Source of the DNA: a bacterium
GTDB taxonomy: Bacteria > UBA10199 > DSSB01
Direction: 5' to 3'
DNA length: 24,712 nucleotides
Assembly (NCBI GenBank): GCA_030426445.1
Contig: JAUHYS010000003.1
Span: 1 to 24,712 of the forward strand
The notes beneath the pieces are model-generated. The model was not told the DNA's origin, ran no database searches, and saw only the letters and a list, made by a program, of their open reading frames with translations. The position numbers and the translations under genes are program-made. Positions 21,161 to 24,712 of this stretch are shown here, one piece after another. The stretch's first letter is position 1. The number at the start of each line of letters is the position of its first letter.

Positions 21161-24100
21161 ATGCCGAAACGAACGGATTTACATAAAATCTTATTGATAG
21201 GAAGCGGTCCCATTGTCATTGGACAGGCCTGTGAGTTTGACTACAGCGGTGCCCAAGCCGTAAAGGCCTTAAAAGAAGAAGGGTATCAAGTCATTTTAGT
21301 CAACTCTAACCCCGCCACCATTATGACCGACCCGGAGCTTGCCGATGCGACTTACATCGAACCCATGACCCCTGAGATCTTAACGCGCATCATCGAAAAA
21401 GAAGCCCCCGATGCGATTTTGCCGACTTTAGGTGGGCAGACGGCTCTTAACCTCACCATGAAATTGGCAGACATGGGCATTTTAGAAAAGTACAATGTCG
21501 AGCTCATTGGTGCCAATACTCAAGCGATAAAAACCGCCGAAGACCGAGCCGATTTTAAACAGACTATGATTGATATTGGGGTGGAGGTTGCGAAGTCGGG
21601 CTTGGTTCATAATATGAAAGAGGCTATGGAAGTCGTTAAAAAAGTCGGTTTTCCGGCTATTTTAAGGCCGGCTTTTACTTTAGGGGGTTCAGGAGGAAAC
21701 ATTGCCTACAACCTCGAAGAGTATCGCGAATATATTCGCATCGGTCTCGATCTTTCTCCGGTCGATCAGGTTTTGGTCGAAGAGTCGCTCTTGGGCTGGA
21801 AAGAATTTGAGCTGGAGGTCATGCGTGACCGTAATGACAATGTGGTGATTATTTGCTCCATCGAAAACCTGGATCCCATGGGGGTTCACACCGGCGACAG
21901 TATTACGATTGCCCCTGCCCAAACCCTGAGCGATAAAGAGTATCAACTCCTCAGAGATTATTCTATTCGTATCATCCGCGCCATTGGAGTCGAGACGGGT
22001 GGTTCCAATATTCAATTTGCGATCAATCCTCAAGATGGCCGTGTGATAGCTATCGAGATGAACCCGCGGGTTTCGCGTTCCAGTGCGCTGGCCAGTAAAG
22101 CCACGGGTTTTCCCATTGCCAAAATTGCGACTAAATTGGCCGTAGGTTACACCCTGGACGAACTTGCTAACGATATTACGCGTTCAACCCCTGCAGCCTT
22201 TGAGCCCACCATTGATTATGTGGTCACCAAAATTCCTCGCTTTACTTTTGAAAAATTCCCTCTTGGAGACGATACCTTGACCACCCAAATGAAATCCGTG
22301 GGTGAGGCCATGAGTATGGGGCGTACTTTCAAAGAAAGTCTGCAAAAGGCGATGCGTTCCTTAGAAATCGACCGCCATGGTTTTGATGAGTTATTTAAAT
22401 TGCGAACAAATCGAGAAGAAAGTTTAAGGAAGCTCCGTAAAAGACTGCGTCGTCCGACCTCAGATCGCCTGTGGTATGTGGCAGATGCTATGCGCATTGG
22501 CTTGACCAATCAGGAAATTCACGAGCTTTCCAGGATCGATCCTTGGTTTTTGGCACAAATTCGCGAGATTATTGACGAAGAGGAGTGGATTAAGAAAAAG
22601 TTCAAATCCCTTAAGGGAGAAAAGCAAGCTGAGGCCTTGCGCGAGGCCAAGAAAATGGGCTTTAGTGATTTGCGGCTTGCGGAGCTTTTAAAGAAAAAAC
22701 CCGAATCCATTACAGCACTGCGCAAAAAGCACCAAATCCTTCCGGTGTATAAAAGGGTGGATACCTGTGCAGCCGAGTTCGAAGCCCATACACCTTATCT
22801 TTATTCTAGTTACGAGCAAGAAGACGAAGCCGAGCCCACTAAAAATAAAAAGGTGGTGATTTTAGGTGGGGGTCCCAATCGTATTGGCCAAGGTATTGAA
22901 TTTGACTATTGCTGTGTGCATGCTTCCTTGGCTTTGCGTGAAGAAGGCATCGAAACCATTATGGTCAACTGCAACCCTGAAACGGTTTCGACGGACTATG
23001 ATATTTCTAACCGTTTGTATTTTGAGCCCTTAACCGAAGAAGACGTTTTACATATTCTGCAAAAAGAAAAACCTTATGGTGTGATTGTGCAATATGGTGG
23101 GCAGACTCCACTTAAATTGGCTCATAGTATCGAAAAAAATAAGTTTAAAATTTTGGGGACCAGCCCAGATAGCATTGATTTGGCTGAGGACCGTAAGCGT
23201 TTTCAAAGTTTCCTGCGTAAGCTTAAGTTAAAACAACCGCCTAATGGAACCGCACGTTCTTTAACCGAGGCACGCCAAATTGCTAAAAAAATTGGCTATC
23301 CAGTTGTGGTGCGACCTTCTTATGTGTTGGGAGGGCGTGCCATGGAAATCGTGTATGACGATAAGTCGCTTAATCGCTACATGAAAGAAGCCGTCAAGGT
23401 CTCTAAAGAACACCCTATCTTGATCGATAAATTTTTAGAGAATGCTTTAGAAATCGACGTCGACTGTATTTCCGATGGCAAACAAGTGGTGGTGGCAGGA
23501 GTGATGGAACATATTGAAGAGGCGGGGATTCATTCAGGGGACAGTGCCTGTTGCTTGCCACCGCATTCGCTTTCTCCAAAAGTTTATCAGGAAATCCAAA
23601 AACAAACCCTGGCAATGGCACGCGAGCTTAAAGTCGTGGGCCTCATGAATGTTCAATTTGCCGTCAAAGGGAAGCAGATTTTTATTTTAGAGGTGAACCC
23701 TCGAGCCAGTCGTACGGTTCCCTTTGTCAGTAAGGCCATTGGGAAACCACTTGCCAAAATTGCAGCTAAGGCCATGGCAGGGATTTCTCTTAAAAAACAA
23801 GGTTTCACTCAAACTGTTGTGCCTGACTATCTCTCTGTAAAAGAAGCGGTTTTTCCTTTTAATAAATTTCCTGGTGTCGATACTCTCTTAGGCCCGGAAA
23901 TGAAAAGTACCGGAGAGGTGATGGGTATTGGCAAAGAGTTTGGCGTTGCCTTTGCCAAGGCAGAAATTGCAGCGGGGACTTTCCTCCCTTTAAGAGGAAA
24001 AGCCTTTTTTAGTGTTCATGACGAAGATAAAACAAAAGTCCTTTTAGCTGCAAAAAATTTAAATGCATTAGGTTTTGAACTCATCGCCACGCAGGGAACC

Positions 24101-24385
24101 TGTGATTACTTTCAATCTAAGGGGCTAGAATGCAGCAAAGTCAATAAAGTCTATGAAGGCTCGCCTCATATCGTGGATCAACTAAAGAGTGGGGAGATCG
24201 CTTTTTTAGTCAATACCCATTTAGGAAAGGACTCAGCTAAGGATAGCTATGAAATCAGAAGAACCGCTCTAGAATGCCAGGTTCCCTACTTTACTACTGT
24301 GGCTGCAGCCAACGCTGCGGTGAGTGGAATTGAAGCCATGATGAAAAAAGGCTTTACGGTTAAGAGTCTACAAGAGTATTATTAA
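21161..24385 (+). CDS. carB: Carbamoyl-phosphate synthase large subunit
   Basis: A 1074-residue subunit (E. coli 1073) that makes carbamoyl phosphate from bicarbonate, ammonia and two ATP. It has two homologous halves. Each begins with a pre-ATP-grasp domain (KILLIGSGPIVIGQACEFDY near residue 10; VVILGGGPNRIGQGIEFDYC near residue 565). Each is followed by an ATP-grasp domain (RPAFTLGGSGGNIAYN near 168; RPSYVLGGRAMEIVYDD near 715; metal residues in EMNPRVSRSSALASKA and EVNPRASRTVPFVSKA). The oligomerisation domain lies between, at residues about 400-550. The last 140 residues are the MGS-like allosteric domain (VLLAAKNLNALGFELIATQG). All parts are complete. AAGGAA 8 nt upstream supports the start. 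Confidence 0.98.
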   Translation: MPKRTDLHKILLIGSGPIVIGQACEFDYSGAQAVKALKEEGYQVILVNSNPATIMTDPELADATYIEPMTPEILTRIIEKEAPDAILPTLGGQTALNLTMKLADMGILEKYNVELIGANTQAIKTAEDRADFKQTMIDIGVEVAKSGLVHNMKEAMEVVKKVGFPAILRPAFTLGGSGGNIAYNLEEYREYIRIGLDLSPVDQVLVEESLLGWKEFELEVMRDRNDNVVIICSIENLDPMGVHTGDSITIAPAQTLSDKEYQLLRDYSIRIIRAIGVETGGSNIQFAINPQDGRVIAIEMNPRVSRSSALASKATGFPIAKIATKLAVGYTLDELANDITRSTPAAFEPTIDYVVTKIPRFTFEKFPLGDDTLTTQMKSVGEAMSMGRTFKESLQKAMRSLEIDRHGFDELFKLRTNREESLRKLRKRLRRPTSDRLWYVADAMRIGLTNQEIHELSRIDPWFLAQIREIIDEEEWIKKKFKSLKGEKQAEALREAKKMGFSDLRLAELLKKKPESITALRKKHQILPVYKRVDTCAAEFEAHTPYLYSSYEQEDEAEPTKNKKVVILGGGPNRIGQGIEFDYCCVHASLALREEGIETIMVNCNPETVSTDYDISNRLYFEPLTEEDVLHILQKEKPYGVIVQYGGQTPLKLAHSIEKNKFKILGTSPDSIDLAEDRKRFQSFLRKLKLKQPPNGTARSLTEARQIAKKIGYPVVVRPSYVLGGRAMEIVYDDKSLNRYMKEAVKVSKEHPILIDKFLENALEIDVDCISDGKQVVVAGVMEHIEEAGIHSGDSACCLPPHSLSPKVYQEIQKQTLAMARELKVVGLMNVQFAVKGKQIFILEVNPRASRTVPFVSKAIGKPLAKIAAKAMAGISLKKQGFTQTVVPDYLSVKEAVFPFNKFPGVDTLLGPEMKSTGEVMGIGKEFGVAFAKAEIAAGTFLPLRGKAFFSVHDEDKTKVLLAAKNLNALGFELIATQGTCDYFQSKGLECSKVNKVYEGSPHIVDQLKSGEIAFLVNTHLGKDSAKDSYEIRRTALECQVPYFTTVAAANAAVSGIEAMMKKGFTVKSLQEYY

Positions 24386-24413
24386 AAATTACTTTAGTCT
24401 TTTCATAAAGATT

Positions 24414-24422
24414 TGCTATAAT
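24414..24422 (+). promoter_or_regulatory. Extended -10 promoter for gspC
   Basis: TGCTATAAT (24414-24422) is a perfect extended -10 (TGn-TATAAT), 29 nt after the carB stop. The -35 region is weak (TTAGTC at 24394-24399 with 17-nt spacing), as is common with extended -10 boxes. It would give a leader of about 55 nt that contains the hairpin at 24451-24471. Confidence 0.5.
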
Positions 24423-24450
24423 TATTTAAAAGAGTTTATTATTATTAAAC

Positions 24451-24471
24451 CGCTTTTTAAAATTAAAAGCG
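24451..24471. repeat. Small inverted repeat in the gspC leader
   Basis: CGCTTTT (24451-24457) pairs with AAAAGCG (24465-24471) around a 7-nt A/T loop. It lies between the promoter and the start of gspC. No T-run follows, so it is not a usual terminator. Confidence 0.35.
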
Positions 24472-24482
24472 TTATATAGCAT

Positions 24483-24712
24483 ATGAGCATTGTTTTTAAA
24501 AAATACAATTGGGTCATTTATGTCGTCATGATTATTTTGATGAGCTATTTTACCGCTAAGGCCGTTGCTGTTGTGATTGGCTCTAAAATACGTTTACAAA
24601 AGAAAAGCCCGATTACTGTCGTTTCCATTTCAACCAACCCAACCAAGGAATCATCTCGTTTCGATGATTATAAAATTATTTTGGATCGAAATATTTTTGA
24701 TTCCGCAGAAAC
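24483..24712 (+). CDS. gspC: Type II secretion protein GspC, N-terminal part (cut by window end)
   Basis: The first 76 codons of a gene running off the right edge. ATG at 24483 with no clear ribosome binding site. Residues 1-9 are cytoplasmic (MSIVFKKYN), residues about 10-35 a single transmembrane helix (WVIYVVMIILMSYFTAKAVA). A flexible Ser/Thr/Pro stretch follows, then FDDYKIILDRNIFDSAE, which matches the start of the GspC homology region (the Y-x-I-I-x-x-RNIF pattern). GspC links the inner-membrane platform of type II secretion to the outer-membrane secretin GspD. Homology rests on this short motif plus topology, so the call is fairly but not fully secure. Further gsp genes are expected downstream. 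Confidence 0.72.
   Translation, partial: MSIVFKKYNWVIYVVMIILMSYFTAKAVAVVIGSKIRLQKKSPITVVSISTNPTKESSRFDDYKIILDRNIFDSAE

Overview
This is a low-GC (visibly A/T-rich) chromosomal segment of a Gram-negative bacterium. Signs of an outer membrane are two SctJ-type secretion lipoproteins, a type II secretion GspC start and several Sec signal peptides. The mix of a non-flagellar type III secretion locus, PEGA/TPR proteins, a transporter-HEAT fusion and an NAD-type isocitrate dehydrogenase fits a deltaproteobacteria-like or Bdellovibrionota-like lineage. That placement is inference; no rRNA is present to test it.

Left part (1-5041), plus strand: the end of a PEGA-TPR-PEGA protein, a 124-bp palindrome, then a small type III secretion neighbourhood. 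It holds a 91-aa helical protein, a Gly-rich 173-aa protein, a strong terminator, a SycD/LcrH-like TPR chaperone, a truncated and a full-length SctJ lipoprotein in tandem, a second Gly/Met-rich hydrophobic protein (148 aa) and a 103-aa charged protein. The two Gly-rich proteins look like secreted parts or substrates and the TPR protein like their chaperone. The half-length SctJ copy is the most unusual item.

Middle part (5052-12169): a minus-strand group nuoI - NAD-isocitrate dehydrogenase - bcp/PrxQ, a 378-bp spacer with a sharp hairpin, a 777-aa transporter-HEAT fusion on the plus strand, and a convergent cstA-family gene. The 596-bp gap after cstA holds a roughly 440-bp palindromic non-coding element with terminal palindromes built on the core TTTGCTTGGCCAAA-like motif.

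Right part (12170-24712): comEC, a small minus-strand exported protein, then a plus-strand run of an exported beta-rich protein, pyrR, pyrB, pyrC, two complete VapBC-like toxin-antitoxin modules, carA and carB. pyrR to carB supply the first three steps of UMP synthesis and a uracil salvage/regulatory protein. The two toxin-antitoxin modules sit between pyrC and carA; each has its own promoter with a shared 12-nt -35 block and an inverted repeat over the -10 or start codon. The window ends inside gspC, the first gene expected of a type II secretion operon, preceded by an extended -10 promoter.
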